This document shows positions 18,452 through 29,152 of a stretch of 64,000 bases of DNA, in pieces. Numbering within the stretch: position 1 is the stretch's first letter; the number at the start of each line of letters is the position of its first letter. Origin of the DNA: Adhaeribacter radiodurans (lineage in GTDB: Bacteria; Bacteroidota; Bacteroidia; Cytophagales; Hymenobacteraceae); NCBI RefSeq assembly GCF_014075995.1, contig NZ_CP055153.1, positions 6,324,001-6,388,000 of the forward strand. Direction: 5' to 3'. Under the pieces are notes generated by a model. That model had not been told where the DNA came from and ran no database searches. It worked only from the letters and a program-made list of their open reading frames with translations. Position numbers and translations under genes: made by a program.

Positions 18452-21400
18452 GTGAAGTATAGCGAGTACAAGAACCTGGATTACGCCAAATTAGCCGAAG
18501 AAGTGCTAACCCGGTGGAATCAAAACAAGATATTTGAAAAATCGGTAGAGACGCGGGCAGGTAAAACGCCCTTTGTTTTCTATGAAGGACCACCTTCTGC
18601 CAATGGTGCCCCCGGTATTCACCACGTCATGGCCCGGGCTGTAAAAGATATTTTTTGCCGATACAAAACTTTAAAAGGATTTCAGGTTAACCGTAAAGGT
18701 GGCTGGGATACGCATGGTTTGCCTATCGAGCTTCAGGTAGAAAAAGAATTGGGCATTACTAAAGAAGATATTGGTAAGAAAATTTCCATCGAGGATTATA
18801 ATACCCGTTGCCGCGAAACTGTGATGCGCTACAAGAGCCAATGGGACGATCTTACCCAGAAAATGGGTTATTGGGTCGATCTGGATAATCCGTATATCAC
18901 CTTTGAAAACGATTACATTGAATCTATCTGGGCGCTTCTGAAAAAGCTGTACCAAAAAGGCTTTTTGTATAAAGGCTATACCATTCAACCGTATTCGCCA
19001 TCTGATGGTACTGGGCTAAGTTCGCACGAACTTAATCAGCCAGGCTGCTATAAAGAAGTAAAAGATACCTCCATTGTAGCCCAGTTTAAAGTAATAAAAG
19101 ATTCTAAATCGGAATTTCTTTTCACGGAACCTAAAGGTGATGTCTATATACTGGCCTGGACTACTACCCCCTGGACCTTACCCTCCAACACCGCTTTAGC
19201 TATTGGTGATAAAATAACTTATGTGCAGGTAAATACTTTTAATGCCTATACGCATAAACCGGTAAGTGTGGTTCTTGCCAAAGAACTGCTAGGAAAGTAC
19301 TTCTCCGAAAAAAATAAAAATTTAAAAATTTCGGATTACAAGCCCGGCGATAAAGCTATTCCTTTTGAGATTGTGCAGGAATTTACGGGTAAGCAATTAG
19401 TGGGCATTCGGTATGAACAATTAATGCCTTACCTGCAACCATTCTACGATACCGATAAAGCTTTTCAGGTAGTTGCCGCCGACTTTGTTACCACTTCCGA
19501 CGGTACCGGCGTGGTGCATACCTCACCCACTTTTGGTGCCGATGACTTTAGGATTGCTAAACAGCAAGGTATTCCGGCATTAACTATAAAAGATGAACTA
19601 GGTAATGAGTTGCCTACCGTGGATAGACGCGGAAAATTCATCGACGAAATTGGGGTAAAGTTGCTGGAAGGTGTTGAAAAGTACAAGATCAAAACCCACA
19701 AAGTACTTGGTATTGATGACTTTTACGTAAAAAATTACACCAACGAAGATGAAAGCCATCCGGATTTTAAAACCACGGATGTTATTATCTCCATCATCCT
19801 GAAAGAAGAAAATAAAGCCTTTAAGGTTGAAAAATACGAGCACACCTATCCACATTCCTGGCGAACAGATAAACCGGTTTTATATTATCCACTGGATGCC
19901 TGGTTTATTAAAACTACGGCGGTAAAAGATCGGTTAGTAGAGTTAAACAAAACCATCAACTGGAAACCAGAATCTACCGGATCAGGTCGTTTTGGTAATT
20001 GGCTCGAAAACCTGGTTGATTGGAATTTGTCGCGCTCGCGTTATTGGGGTACACCTTTACCCATCTGGCGTACCGAAGAAGGCGATGAAGAAATCTGCAT
20101 TGGCTCCGTGGCAGAGTTACAAGCCGAGGTGGATAAAGCAGTTGTAGCTGGAGTAATGGAACAAACTGTGATTTCAGAAATGGATCTGCACCGGCCGTAT
20201 GTGGATAACATAGTGCTGGCTAGTAAATCAGGTAAGCCCATGCGCCGCGAGCCCGACTTAATTGATGTTTGGTTTGATTCCGGGGCTATGCCGTATGCCC
20301 AATGGCATTACCCTTTCGAGAACCAAGAAACCTTTAAGCAAAACTTCCCGGCTGATTTTATTGCAGAAGGCGTAGACCAAACCCGTGGTTGGTTCTTTAC
20401 CCTACACGCCATAGCGGTAATGCTGGAAGACAGCGTAGCATTTAAAAATGTAATGGCCAATGGTTTGGTACTCGATAAAAACGGCAATAAAATGAGCAAG
20501 CGCTTAGGCAATGCCGTTGATCCGTTCGCCACCATTAACACCTACGGTCCGGATGCGACTCGTTGGTACATGATTTCGAATGCGCCACCTTGGGATAATT
20601 TAAAATTTAATACCGATGGCATTGTGGAAGTACAACGCCGTTTCTTTGGGACACTCCAGAATACATATTCTTTCTTTGCCTTATATGCCAACCTGGATAA
20701 CTTTTCTTACGCCGAAGCGGATGTACCTTTAGAAAACCGTACCGAAAGCGACCGGTGGATAATCTCGAAGTTAAATTCTTTAGTGGCCATAGTGGATGCG
20801 GCATACGCCGATTACGACCCTACTAAAGCTACCCGCGCCATCCAGGATTTTGTGAGCGATGATTTAAGTAACTGGTACGTGCGCCTAAACCGCAAGCGTT
20901 TCTGGAAAGGGGAATACAACGAAGATAAAATTGCCGCTTACCAAACGCTTTATACTTGCCTCGAAAAAGTAGCTTTATTGGCCGCCCCAGTAGCGCCTTT
21001 CTACATGGATCAGTTGTTCTTAGATTTAAACAAGGTTTCTGGTAAAAATCCGGTGGAGTCGGTGCATTTAGCCGATTATCCACAGGTATCTGAATCAGCG
21101 ATTGATGCTGGCTTAGAAGAACGCATGCAGTTGGCGCAAACCGTATCGTCGCTGGTGCACTCACTCCGGAAAAAAGAAACTATTAAAGTTCGGCAGCCAT
21201 TATCGCGTATTTTAATTCCGGTACTTAACGAAAAAACCAGGCAGCAAATACAAGCTGTAGCTGATTTGATTCTCTCGGAAGTTAACGTGAAAGTCATTGA
21301 ATACATTGATGATACTTCCGGTATTTTGGTAAAGAAAATTAAGCCGAATTTTAAAAAATTAGGTCAGGTTTTTGGTCCCCGGTTAAAAGAAGTAGCCGCG

Positions 21401-21853
21401 GCTATCCAGAAAATGAACCAGGAAGACATTAGTAAACTGGAAAAAGAAAATGGTTTTGAAATTAAATTGGGCAACGATCCTGTAACTATAACACCCGAAG
21501 ATGTGGAAATTTCTTCGGAAGACATTCCTGGTTGGCTCGTAGCTTCTGAAGGTAAATTAACAGTGGCTTTAGATATTACCTTAACAGAAGAGTTAAAGCA
21601 AGAAGGTATTGCCCGCGATTTAGTAAACCGGATACAAAATTTACGGAAAGATAGCGGCCTGGATGTACAGGATCGGATCCGGATTTCGTTACAAAATAAT
21701 AATGCCGAAGTGAATGCAGCCGTGCAAGCGTTTGAGAAGTATATCAGCGAAGAAACCCAGGCTACCGATGTGCAATTACTCGAAATAATTGCAGGCGGAA
21801 CCGCCTTAGAAATTGACGAATATACCCTTACGGCTAAGTTAGAAGTAGTTTAA
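18452..21853 (+). CDS. ileS: Isoleucyl-tRNA synthetase
   Basis: 1133 aa, the long IleRS type. The start is a GTG at 18452; no in-frame ATG occurs upstream, and the protein begins in the family way (KYSEYKNLDYAKLAEEVL). The HIGH-type motif reads NGAPGIHHVMAR (about 51-62) rather than the usual HxGH. KMSKR is the second ATP-binding motif (about 681-685). The editing domain (CP1) runs about 200-430. Tryptophan-rich GWDTHGLP and DQTRGWFF segments are typical. It charges tRNA-Ile and hydrolyses Val-tRNA-Ile. lspA follows 119 bp later, a common pairing. Confidence 0.96.
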   Translation: MKYSEYKNLDYAKLAEEVLTRWNQNKIFEKSVETRAGKTPFVFYEGPPSANGAPGIHHVMARAVKDIFCRYKTLKGFQVNRKGGWDTHGLPIELQVEKELGITKEDIGKKISIEDYNTRCRETVMRYKSQWDDLTQKMGYWVDLDNPYITFENDYIESIWALLKKLYQKGFLYKGYTIQPYSPSDGTGLSSHELNQPGCYKEVKDTSIVAQFKVIKDSKSEFLFTEPKGDVYILAWTTTPWTLPSNTALAIGDKITYVQVNTFNAYTHKPVSVVLAKELLGKYFSEKNKNLKISDYKPGDKAIPFEIVQEFTGKQLVGIRYEQLMPYLQPFYDTDKAFQVVAADFVTTSDGTGVVHTSPTFGADDFRIAKQQGIPALTIKDELGNELPTVDRRGKFIDEIGVKLLEGVEKYKIKTHKVLGIDDFYVKNYTNEDESHPDFKTTDVIISIILKEENKAFKVEKYEHTYPHSWRTDKPVLYYPLDAWFIKTTAVKDRLVELNKTINWKPESTGSGRFGNWLENLVDWNLSRSRYWGTPLPIWRTEEGDEEICIGSVAELQAEVDKAVVAGVMEQTVISEMDLHRPYVDNIVLASKSGKPMRREPDLIDVWFDSGAMPYAQWHYPFENQETFKQNFPADFIAEGVDQTRGWFFTLHAIAVMLEDSVAFKNVMANGLVLDKNGNKMSKRLGNAVDPFATINTYGPDATRWYMISNAPPWDNLKFNTDGIVEVQRRFFGTLQNTYSFFALYANLDNFSYAEADVPLENRTESDRWIISKLNSLVAIVDAAYADYDPTKATRAIQDFVSDDLSNWYVRLNRKRFWKGEYNEDKIAAYQTLYTCLEKVALLAAPVAPFYMDQLFLDLNKVSGKNPVESVHLADYPQVSESAIDAGLEERMQLAQTVSSLVHSLRKKETIKVRQPLSRILIPVLNEKTRQQIQAVADLILSEVNVKVIEYIDDTSGILVKKIKPNFKKLGQVFGPRLKEVAAAIQKMNQEDISKLEKENGFEIKLGNDPVTITPEDVEISSEDIPGWLVASEGKLTVALDITLTEELKQEGIARDLVNRIQNLRKDSGLDVQDRIRISLQNNNAEVNAAVQAFEKYISEETQATDVQLLEIIAGGTALEIDEYTLTAKLEVV

Positions 21854-21972
21854 AAACTAGGTAATTTTTTGATAATTAGCTGTGATGGGAATTATGTATG
21901 GGTAAAATTGTTTAAGTTTAGTAATTATATCTGTTTATATAGTTCCCAGTCGCTTTTAGTAAAATTTAGTAA

Positions 21973-22644
21973 ATGAAATATTATAAATATTACCTGCTTA
22001 GTTTATTGGTTATTCTCATCGACCAGGTGGTAAAGTTCGTGGTCCACTTTAATATGGAAATGGGATTACCCGGTGAAATTCACTTAATTGGCGATTGGGC
22101 GAAACTTCACTATACTTTAAATCCAGGAATGGCTTTTGGAGTAGAGTTGGGTTCAAGCTACGGTAAATTAATTTTAAGTTTATTCCGGATGGTAGCCATG
22201 GTGTTTATTGGCTATGGCTTATACTATCTATGGAAACATCGGGCGCATCCGGGTTTTATCTGGTGCGTGGCCTTAATTTTAGGTGGTGCCATTGGTAATC
22301 TGATTGACAGTATTTTTTACGGGATTTGGTTTGATAATGCTCCGTTTGGCTCTCCTTCCCCTTGGTTTCATGGTCAGGTAGTGGATATGTTTTACTTGGA
22401 TATATGGGAAGGAATTATTCCGTATTGGGTTCCAGGATTAGGTGGAACGGCTATGTCGTTGTGGCCAATTTTTAACGTAGCGGATTCGGCTATTTTTATT
22501 GGGGTACTTATAATTTTATTTAATCAGAAACGCTTTTTTTCTAGCTTGCCCGATAGAACATCTGTATCTATTAATTCAGAAAACCTGGAAGAAAGCCCCT
22601 CTGATAATCAACCAGAAACAACTAGTGCTAAATTAGAAGCTTAA
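21973..22644 (+). CDS. lspA: Lipoprotein signal peptidase (signal peptidase II)
   Basis: 223 aa with four membrane segments. The two catalytic aspartates of this inner-membrane aspartic protease are seen: Asp138 in GQVVDMFY and Asp171 in FNVADSAIF. NPGMAFG (50-56) is the conserved substrate-binding segment. It cleaves prolipoproteins after diacylglyceryl transfer; this window alone encodes several lipoproteins for it. The C-terminal tail of about 40 polar residues is longer than in E. coli LspA, as in many Bacteroidota. Confidence 0.95.
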   Translation: MKYYKYYLLSLLVILIDQVVKFVVHFNMEMGLPGEIHLIGDWAKLHYTLNPGMAFGVELGSSYGKLILSLFRMVAMVFIGYGLYYLWKHRAHPGFIWCVALILGGAIGNLIDSIFYGIWFDNAPFGSPSPWFHGQVVDMFYLDIWEGIIPYWVPGLGGTAMSLWPIFNVADSAIFIGVLIILFNQKRFFSSLPDRTSVSINSENLEESPSDNQPETTSAKLEA

Positions 22645-22661
22645 CAGATTCAAATATTTAT

Positions 22662-22704
22662 AAAGCAAAGAAGCCATACTTCATAGTATGGCTTCTTTGC
22701 TTTT
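22662..22704 (+). terminator. Rho-independent terminator of the ileS-lspA unit
   Basis: A perfect 19-bp stem, arms 22662-22680 and 22685-22703 around a TCAT loop, ends in a T-run. It lies 17 bp after the lspA stop. The A-rich 5' arm could also stop transcription from the other side. Confidence 0.92.
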
Positions 22705-22961
22705 ACAGTAATTTATGTTCTACTTAATAGTTGTAGGATGGCACCTCAATAACCTAATCAAAAGAATTTCAATCGTTATCTTAAACGAATTTACTATTTT
22801 ACCTTTCAGATTTAGTATTATCTGTATAATGATTGATACCAGTTTAAAATGTTAGTTTGGAAATACTATTTAAACTATTCATAATAGTAAGAGTAATATA
22901 GATTAAGTTTTAATTAAATCCGGAACCTAGCTTTTTGCAACAACAGAATTTACGCGCTTCA
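22705..22961. other. Intergenic region before the ABC ATPase gene
   Basis: 257 bp of AT-rich DNA between the lspA terminator and the ABC transporter gene; with the terminator the gene-free stretch is 317 bp. I see no additional gene or clear promoter pair. Confidence 0.5.
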
Positions 22962-24776
22962 ATGCCAGAAACTCCCTTATTACAAATCAACCATCTACAA
23001 ACCAATTTTAACTCACATCGGGGTAGTGTTAAAGCAGTGGATGATGTTTCGTTTCAGTTATTTCCAGGTGAAACAATTGCCATTGTTGGGGAATCTGGGT
23101 CTGGCAAATCTGTTACTGCCTTATCTATTCTACGACTTATCAACACTCCAACAGGTAAAATAAGTGCCGGAGAAATTATATACCAGTCGCGGCAGTTTGG
23201 AACAGTAAATTTATTGGAACTACCTGAAAAGCAAATACAGAAAATCAGGGGTAACGAAATATCAATGATTTTTCAAGAACCCATGACTTCTTTAAACCCG
23301 GTTTATACCTGCGGTTTTCAGGTACGAGAAGTGCTGGAGCTACATAAAGGTTTATCTAAGAAACAGGCAACTGAAAGAACCTTAGAGCTTTTTGAATTAG
23401 TTAAACTTCCTCGCTCAAATAAAATCTTAAATGCTTATCCACACGAAATATCCGGTGGGCAAAAGCAACGCGTTATGATTGCAATGGCTATGGCTTGTAA
23501 TCCAGCTGTACTTATTGCCGATGAACCAACTACCGCCTTAGATGTAACGGTACAGAATCAGGTGTTAAAATTACTAAACGATTTACGGGTTCAACACCAG
23601 ACTTCTATTTTGTTTATAACGCATGATTTAGGAGTTGTAGCGGAGATTGCTGATCGCGTTTTAGTAATGTATAAAGGTAGAATAGTAGAACAAGGGCCAA
23701 TACTGCAAGTTTTTAGCAATCCGCAGCATGCTTATACAAAGGGCTTACTGGCTTGCCGGCCGGCTTTATCATTCGGTAAAAAATGGTTGCCTACGGTAGC
23801 CGATTTCATGCAAGTAGAACCGAGTGGAACTATTATTGAAAAGCCAATTAGTCTTGTGGATAATTCTACTAAAATTGTAAATCAGGAATTAATAGAAGCA
23901 TCTAAAAACGAAAAATTAATAAATACTCCCTTGCTAATAGCTGAAAATGTAGAAGTATATTTTCCAGTTCGGAAACCTTTGTTTTCCCGTTCGCAAGAGG
24001 TTATCAAAGCAGTAGATGGAGTTAGTTTTGAAATTTACCCGGGAGAAACAGTAGCTCTGGTGGGGGAGTCAGGTTGCGGAAAAACTACCTTAGGGAGAGC
24101 AATTTTAAAAATGATTAAACCTACTAATGGCAAAATAATTTTCAATAAAGTAAATATTGCCAGCTTAACCGGTAAGGAGTTGCGCCAGGAACGTAAAAAA
24201 CTACAAATGATATTTCAGGATCCTTATGCTTCTTTAAATCCGATGCATACAATTGGAGAAGCCATTTTGGAACCTATGCGCGTACATAATGTTTATAATA
24301 CAGAAGCAGAAAGAAAAGAACGCGTATTAGAACTGCTTCATACTGTGAACTTAAGCGCGGAGCACTTCTCCCGTTATCCACACGAATTTTCCGGTGGGCA
24401 GCGTCAGCGTATTTCCATTGCCCGGGCCCTCGCTTTACAACCGCAATGCATTATCTGCGACGAATCTGTTTCTGCTTTAGATGTTTCGGTACAGGCTCAG
24501 GTACTTAACTTATTAAACAAGTTAAAGGAAGATTTTGGGATTACTTACCTGTTTATCACGCACGACTTAGCTGTGGCTCGTTTTATGGCAGATAGGATAT
24601 TTGTGATGAGCCAGGGGAAGATAGTAGAAAGTGGACCTGCTGAACAAATTTATAGTAATCCCCAGCACGAGTATACCCGCACGCTTATTCAGGCAATTCC
24701 AACAGGCGATATAAAAGATATTGTAGCGGCGCAACAAAAACGTGCTCTCCAGAAAGCTGGTAAAGCTCAGCTTTAA
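22962..24776 (+). CDS. Peptide ABC transporter ATP-binding protein with two fused ATPase domains (DppD-DppF type)
   Basis: 604 aa from ATG 22962; a TTG at 22935 would add nine residues. Two complete ABC domains are in tandem. Domain 1 has Walker A GESGSGKS (about 43-50), signature SGGQKQR and Walker [12 protein letters not shown]. Domain 2 has Walker A GESGCGKT (about 367-374), signature SGGQRQR and Walker [12 protein letters not shown]. Each is followed by the oligopeptide-type C-terminal segment with NPQHAYTK or NPQHEYTR. This is the YejF/GsiA layout powering di/oligopeptide import. The permease and binding-protein genes are not adjacent. Confidence 0.93.
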   Translation: MPETPLLQINHLQTNFNSHRGSVKAVDDVSFQLFPGETIAIVGESGSGKSVTALSILRLINTPTGKISAGEIIYQSRQFGTVNLLELPEKQIQKIRGNEISMIFQEPMTSLNPVYTCGFQVREVLELHKGLSKKQATERTLELFELVKLPRSNKILNAYPHEISGGQKQRVMIAMAMACNPAVLIADEPTTALDVTVQNQVLKLLNDLRVQHQTSILFITHDLGVVAEIADRVLVMYKGRIVEQGPILQVFSNPQHAYTKGLLACRPALSFGKKWLPTVADFMQVEPSGTIIEKPISLVDNSTKIVNQELIEASKNEKLINTPLLIAENVEVYFPVRKPLFSRSQEVIKAVDGVSFEIYPGETVALVGESGCGKTTLGRAILKMIKPTNGKIIFNKVNIASLTGKELRQERKKLQMIFQDPYASLNPMHTIGEAILEPMRVHNVYNTEAERKERVLELLHTVNLSAEHFSRYPHEFSGGQRQRISIARALALQPQCIICDESVSALDVSVQAQVLNLLNKLKEDFGITYLFITHDLAVARFMADRIFVMSQGKIVESGPAEQIYSNPQHEYTRTLIQAIPTGDIKDIVAAQQKRALQKAGKAQL

Positions 24777-24937
24777 AACAAACCTGAGGTTCCAGTAGTA
24801 TAACTTTGGACTTTAAGGTACAAATTATTTAAAATTGTTAAAACAAGCTGAATTTTAGTAAACTACTTAACTGCTTATTAGTAAGTAAGTGTACAAGTAT
24901 TATTAATTTGGCTTTGATTCTTATTTGAAACAAATTC

Positions 24938-27280
24938 ATGCGAAATAAAGAAAAATCAACTTCTAGTCGTGGTAATAACCGGACTGAAAAAGCTGAGAAT
25001 GGCCGTGTACGGCGACAAGATTTGGCAGTAACTAAGTCCAGATTATTTAAAATATTTTCCGGTAATCCGGATAAAGCCTTTGGCTATAAACAATTATCCC
25101 GGCGTCTGGGCGTAAGCGACAAAGAAGGCCGGGATTTAATTAACGAATATTTAAAACAACTTCGTAAAGAAGGCAAATTAACCTTACTGGAAGGTAGCAA
25201 CTATATTTTAAACGCCACTTCTAGTTATATAACTGGGGTTGTAGATTTAGCAAATCCTAAATATGCGTACATAGTTTCTGACGAAACCGAAGAAGATGTG
25301 CGGGTATTTAGTGAAAAGTTAAAATTTGCCATGGGGGGCGACCGCGTAAAAGTTAGAATTTATTCTTCGGGTAATGGTGACCGCCCGGAAGGGGAAGTGG
25401 TTGAAGTTATAGAACGCGCCAAAGAAGAAATTGTGGGAAGAGTGGAGCTTTCTAAAGGTTTTGCTTTTATAGTTCCCGATTTTAAAAAGCTGTATTTTGA
25501 TGTTTTTGTAGGTGAAAATGACCTAAAAGATGCTAATAACGGCGATAAAGTATTAGTAAAAATTACTGAGTGGCCTACATCCAGCAATAAAAGCCCAATT
25601 GGTAAAATAGTGCGGGTGTTTGGTCAGGCTGGCGAAAATGAAGCGGAAATTAACTCCATTATGGCGGAGTTTGGTTTGCCGTTTGAGTTTCCCGAAAATG
25701 TGGAAAAAGAAGCTGAAGCTATTCCGGTTACTATTCCAGAAGAAGAAATTGCCAACCGACGTGATTTCCGGAATGTTACTACGTTTACCATTGACCCGCT
25801 CGATGCAAAGGATTTTGACGATGCTTTATCTATTCAGCAATTAGAAAACGGACATTGGGAAATTGGGGTGCATATTGCCGATGTTACGCATTACATTGAG
25901 TTAAAATCGCAATTAGAACAGGAGGCATATCACCGGGCCACTTCGGTTTACTTAGTAGACCGCACCATACCCATGCTGCCTGAAAAACTATCGAACGGCT
26001 TGTGTTCGTTACGGCCGCACGAAGAAAAACTAACTTTTTCCGCGGTGTTTGAGCTCGATGAAACGGGCAAACTTTACGATCAATGGATTGGTAAAACCAT
26101 TATTTATTCTGACCGACGCTTTACCTACGAAGAAGCCCAGGAGCGCATTGAAACCGGCGAAGGCGATTTCGCCCCGGAAATACTTACTTTAAACAAAATT
26201 GCGCACGAATTAAAAGATAAACGATTTAAAAATGGCGCTATTAGTTTTGAAACGGCCGAAGTTAAGTTTAAGCTGGATGAGCAAGGCAAGCCGGTTTCTG
26301 TATTTATTAAAGAACGGAAAGATGCACATAAGCTTATTGAAGAATTTATGCTTTTGGCTAACCGTAAGGTAGCGGAGTTTGTGTTTAATATGAAGAAAAC
26401 TAAAGTACGGAATACAATGGTTTACCGTACCCACGATGCTCCTGATCCGGATAAACTTACTAACTTTTCGATGTTTGCCAAGCGGTTTGGGTATAATCTT
26501 ACGGTGGATAACATTGATAAAGTTTCGGAAGAGTTAAATAAACTGGCAGTGCAAACCGAAGGTAAACCAGAACAAAACGTACTACAGAACTTGGCTATTC
26601 GTACTATGGCTAAGGCTAAATATACTACGGAACCATTAGGCCACTTTGGTTTAGGGTTTAGTCATTATTCTCATTTTACCTCGCCTATTCGGCGGTACCC
26701 GGACATGATGGCGCACCGACTGATATTCCATTATTTAAATAGTGGAAAGTCAGAAAATAAAGAAGATTACGAAGAAAAGTGTAAGTATTCTTCTGAAATG
26801 GAGAAGCGGGCTGCCGATGCGGAACGTGCTTCGGTTAAGTACAAGCAGGTAGAGTTTATGCAGGATACCGTTGGGCAGCAATTTAAAGGTATTGTTTCCG
26901 GGGTAACAGAATGGGGCTTATACGTGGAAGTTCAGGAAACCAGATGTGAGGGAATGGTACGTTTAAGTGATATGGAAGATGACTTCTACGAATTAGATGC
27001 TCAGAATTACAGAATTATCGGGCGGCGCAGCAAACGTATAATTTCTTTTGGCGATGAAGTAATGGTAGAAGTAAAAGGTGTAAATTTGAACGATCGCACC
27101 ATCGACCTGCTTTTAGCAAAGGAACAACGGAGCGAAGAAAAAATAAAAAGTCGTAGTAAAAAGACAGATACTTCTAAAGAAGCTTCTAATAAAAAAGAGG
27201 CCGCTAGTAATTTAGAAACTTCTAGTAATTTTGAAACGAAAGGTCGTACTATTAAGGATTACTACGGCTTCGACGATTAA
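24938..27280 (+). CDS. rnr: Ribonuclease R
   Basis: 780 aa. Order: Arg/Lys-rich N-terminus, a winged-helix-like segment (about 30-75), cold-shock-type domains, then the RNB catalytic domain with TIDPLDAKDFDDALSI (about 284-299), whose aspartates bind magnesium, and HFTSPIRRYPDMMAHRL (about 578-594). An S1 RNA-binding domain starts near 648 (FKGIVSGVTEWGLYVEV). The Lys/Ser-rich tail ends in TIKDYYGFDD. RNase R degrades structured RNA 3' to 5'. The polyprenyl synthase gene begins 12 bp after the stop. Confidence 0.96.
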   Translation: MRNKEKSTSSRGNNRTEKAENGRVRRQDLAVTKSRLFKIFSGNPDKAFGYKQLSRRLGVSDKEGRDLINEYLKQLRKEGKLTLLEGSNYILNATSSYITGVVDLANPKYAYIVSDETEEDVRVFSEKLKFAMGGDRVKVRIYSSGNGDRPEGEVVEVIERAKEEIVGRVELSKGFAFIVPDFKKLYFDVFVGENDLKDANNGDKVLVKITEWPTSSNKSPIGKIVRVFGQAGENEAEINSIMAEFGLPFEFPENVEKEAEAIPVTIPEEEIANRRDFRNVTTFTIDPLDAKDFDDALSIQQLENGHWEIGVHIADVTHYIELKSQLEQEAYHRATSVYLVDRTIPMLPEKLSNGLCSLRPHEEKLTFSAVFELDETGKLYDQWIGKTIIYSDRRFTYEEAQERIETGEGDFAPEILTLNKIAHELKDKRFKNGAISFETAEVKFKLDEQGKPVSVFIKERKDAHKLIEEFMLLANRKVAEFVFNMKKTKVRNTMVYRTHDAPDPDKLTNFSMFAKRFGYNLTVDNIDKVSEELNKLAVQTEGKPEQNVLQNLAIRTMAKAKYTTEPLGHFGLGFSHYSHFTSPIRRYPDMMAHRLIFHYLNSGKSENKEDYEEKCKYSSEMEKRAADAERASVKYKQVEFMQDTVGQQFKGIVSGVTEWGLYVEVQETRCEGMVRLSDMEDDFYELDAQNYRIIGRRSKRIISFGDEVMVEVKGVNLNDRTIDLLLAKEQRSEEKIKSRSKKTDTSKEASNKKEAASNLETSSNFETKGRTIKDYYGFDD

Positions 27281-27292
27281 AAAGTAATTACC

Positions 27293-28294
27293 TTGAGTCA
27301 GCCATTACAGCAACAGTTGCCGGTGGATATCGCCGATTTTTCAAAGAGAATTAATCAGACGATATCCACTCTTTCTTTTGGGGATAACCCGCCTGAATTA
27401 TACGAACCAATCCGGTATATTATGCAACTGGGCGGAAAACGAATCCGTCCGCTGCTTACTTTGTTGGCTGCGCATTTATTTGCCGATGAGTTAGATCACG
27501 TACTTTTGCCTGCGGTGGGCACCGAAGTTTTCCACAATTTTTCGCTCCTGCACGACGACATTATGGATAAGGCTCCGCTCCGGCGGGGAAAACCAACCGT
27601 ACACGAAAAATGGAACCAAAACATTGCTATTTTAAGTGGCGATGTAATGCTGGTACGGGCTTACGAGTTTTTTCTGGGGGTGGAAACAAGTAAATTACGA
27701 AAGGTACTTACTTTATTTAGCCATACGGCAGCTCAGGTTTGCGAAGGGCAGCAGTTTGACATGAATTATGAAAGCAGCCAACAAGTACGCATTTCCGATT
27801 ACCTGCATATGATTACCTTAAAAACGGCTGTTCTTCTGGGGTTTAGTTTAGAGTTGGGTGCTATTTTAAACAATGCTTCGGAAAATGATGCTTTGCTGTT
27901 GAAAAACTTCGGAATTAACATTGGTATTGCTTTTCAGCTGCGCGATGATTTGCTGGATGTTTATGGCGATAGCGAAAAATTTGGCAAACAAGTAGGAGGC
28001 GATATACTAGCGGATAAGAAAACATTTTTGTTGTTAACCGCTTTGGAACAAGCTACTCCGGCGCAAAAAGAGGTACTTTTAAAATTTAAAAGCCAGACAG
28101 TGTACTTACCTGAACAGAAAATTGCTGAAGTAACGGCTATCTACGACCAACTTCAGGTAAAAGCACAAACTCAGGAAAAAATAAATTTTTACTTTGAAGA
28201 AGCCATACAAAGTCTGCATGCGGTACATGCACCTAACGAACGGAAAGAATTATTAGAAAACCTGGCGTTAGATTTAATGGCCCGCGAAAGCTGA
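27293..28294 (+). CDS. Polyprenyl synthetase (trans-prenyl diphosphate synthase)
   Basis: 333 aa. The start is a TTG at 27293, 12 bp after the rnr stop; no suitable ATG is found before the conserved region, so translational coupling is likely. Both aspartate-rich motifs are present: LLHDDIMDKAPLRRGKPT (first, about 89-106) and FQLRDDLLDVYGD (second). GGKRIRP is the diphosphate-binding segment. Such enzymes extend IPP onto an allylic diphosphate to make the quinone side chain; the exact chain length cannot be read from sequence alone. Confidence 0.93.
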   Translation: MSQPLQQQLPVDIADFSKRINQTISTLSFGDNPPELYEPIRYIMQLGGKRIRPLLTLLAAHLFADELDHVLLPAVGTEVFHNFSLLHDDIMDKAPLRRGKPTVHEKWNQNIAILSGDVMLVRAYEFFLGVETSKLRKVLTLFSHTAAQVCEGQQFDMNYESSQQVRISDYLHMITLKTAVLLGFSLELGAILNNASENDALLLKNFGINIGIAFQLRDDLLDVYGDSEKFGKQVGGDILADKKTFLLLTALEQATPAQKEVLLKFKSQTVYLPEQKIAEVTAIYDQLQVKAQTQEKINFYFEEAIQSLHAVHAPNERKELLENLALDLMARES

Positions 28295-28346
28295 AGCATC
28301 TACCATTTATCATTTACTATTTAAGACTTACTAATCTAATAAAAAC

Positions 28347-28970
28347 ATGAGTATTACTCTGATTCTTATTATTCTTACTTCCGGAATTTCTATTTACGCC
28401 TGGTCGCACCAGGATTTATTAGATAAATGGGTATTTCATCCGTTTAGTGTTAATAAAAAAAATCATTGGTACCGGTTTATTACTTCGGGTTTTCTGCACG
28501 CCGACTGGATGCACCTGTTCTTTAATATGCTATCGTTGTATTTCTTTGGTGGAGTAGTAGAGCGGGTATTTATGTCTAATTTCGGTTATGAGATGGGGAT
28601 TGCTATTTATTTGCTTATTTACCTGGGCGGAATGATAGTTGCCGATGTACCAACTTACATTAAGCATAAAAAGGATTATAATTATCGCGCACTAGGAGCT
28701 TCCGGAGCCGTATCGGCTATTATTTTTTCCAGCATTTTATTTAATCCGATTAATCTTATCTGCCTCTTCGCTTTTATCTGTATGCCAGGCTTTATTTTTG
28801 GCGTGATTTACCTTATTTATTCGTACTACGAAGCCCAAAGGATGGGTGGAGCTATTAACCACAGTGCCCATTTTTACGGAGCTGTTTTCGGTTTTGTAGT
28901 TAGTTTTTTATTAGTGCAAGGAGCTGGTCAAAACTTTATTGATCAGATTAGTGGCTGGCGAATTTTTTAG
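28347..28970 (+). CDS. Rhomboid family intramembrane serine protease
   Basis: 207 aa, six or so membrane segments. The conserved HADWMHLFFNM (His51, His56, Asn60) precedes the catalytic serine Ser119 in GASGAVSA. The catalytic histidine is His175 in NHSAHFYGA. Both members of the Ser-His dyad are therefore present and the protein should be active. Rhomboids cut membrane proteins within or near the bilayer; the substrate is unknown. The gene follows polyprenyl synthase by 52 bp in the same direction. Confidence 0.93.
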   Translation: MSITLILIILTSGISIYAWSHQDLLDKWVFHPFSVNKKNHWYRFITSGFLHADWMHLFFNMLSLYFFGGVVERVFMSNFGYEMGIAIYLLIYLGGMIVADVPTYIKHKKDYNYRALGASGAVSAIIFSSILFNPINLICLFAFICMPGFIFGVIYLIYSYYEAQRMGGAINHSAHFYGAVFGFVVSFLLVQGAGQNFIDQISGWRIF

Positions 28971-29152
28971 GCTTACCATTTATGTGAAAAGCCAGTAAAA
29001 TTAAATTTTTTCATTCTTATCCTAGTTTTTGGAATTAATTTTAAAAATTTTTTATAAAAGGGGTAGATTTTATCCTTTTTTACCTCCTAATTCTTTCAAC
29101 TCCACGTATAGCATACTATAAGAGTTCGTGCATTTCCTTTAAGGATACCGTC

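Noticed and set aside
22705-22934. Possible RNA leader or riboswitch before the ABC ATPase gene
   Set aside because: I saw no conserved aptamer-like pairing or terminator/antiterminator pair; the AT-rich sequence alone is not enough.
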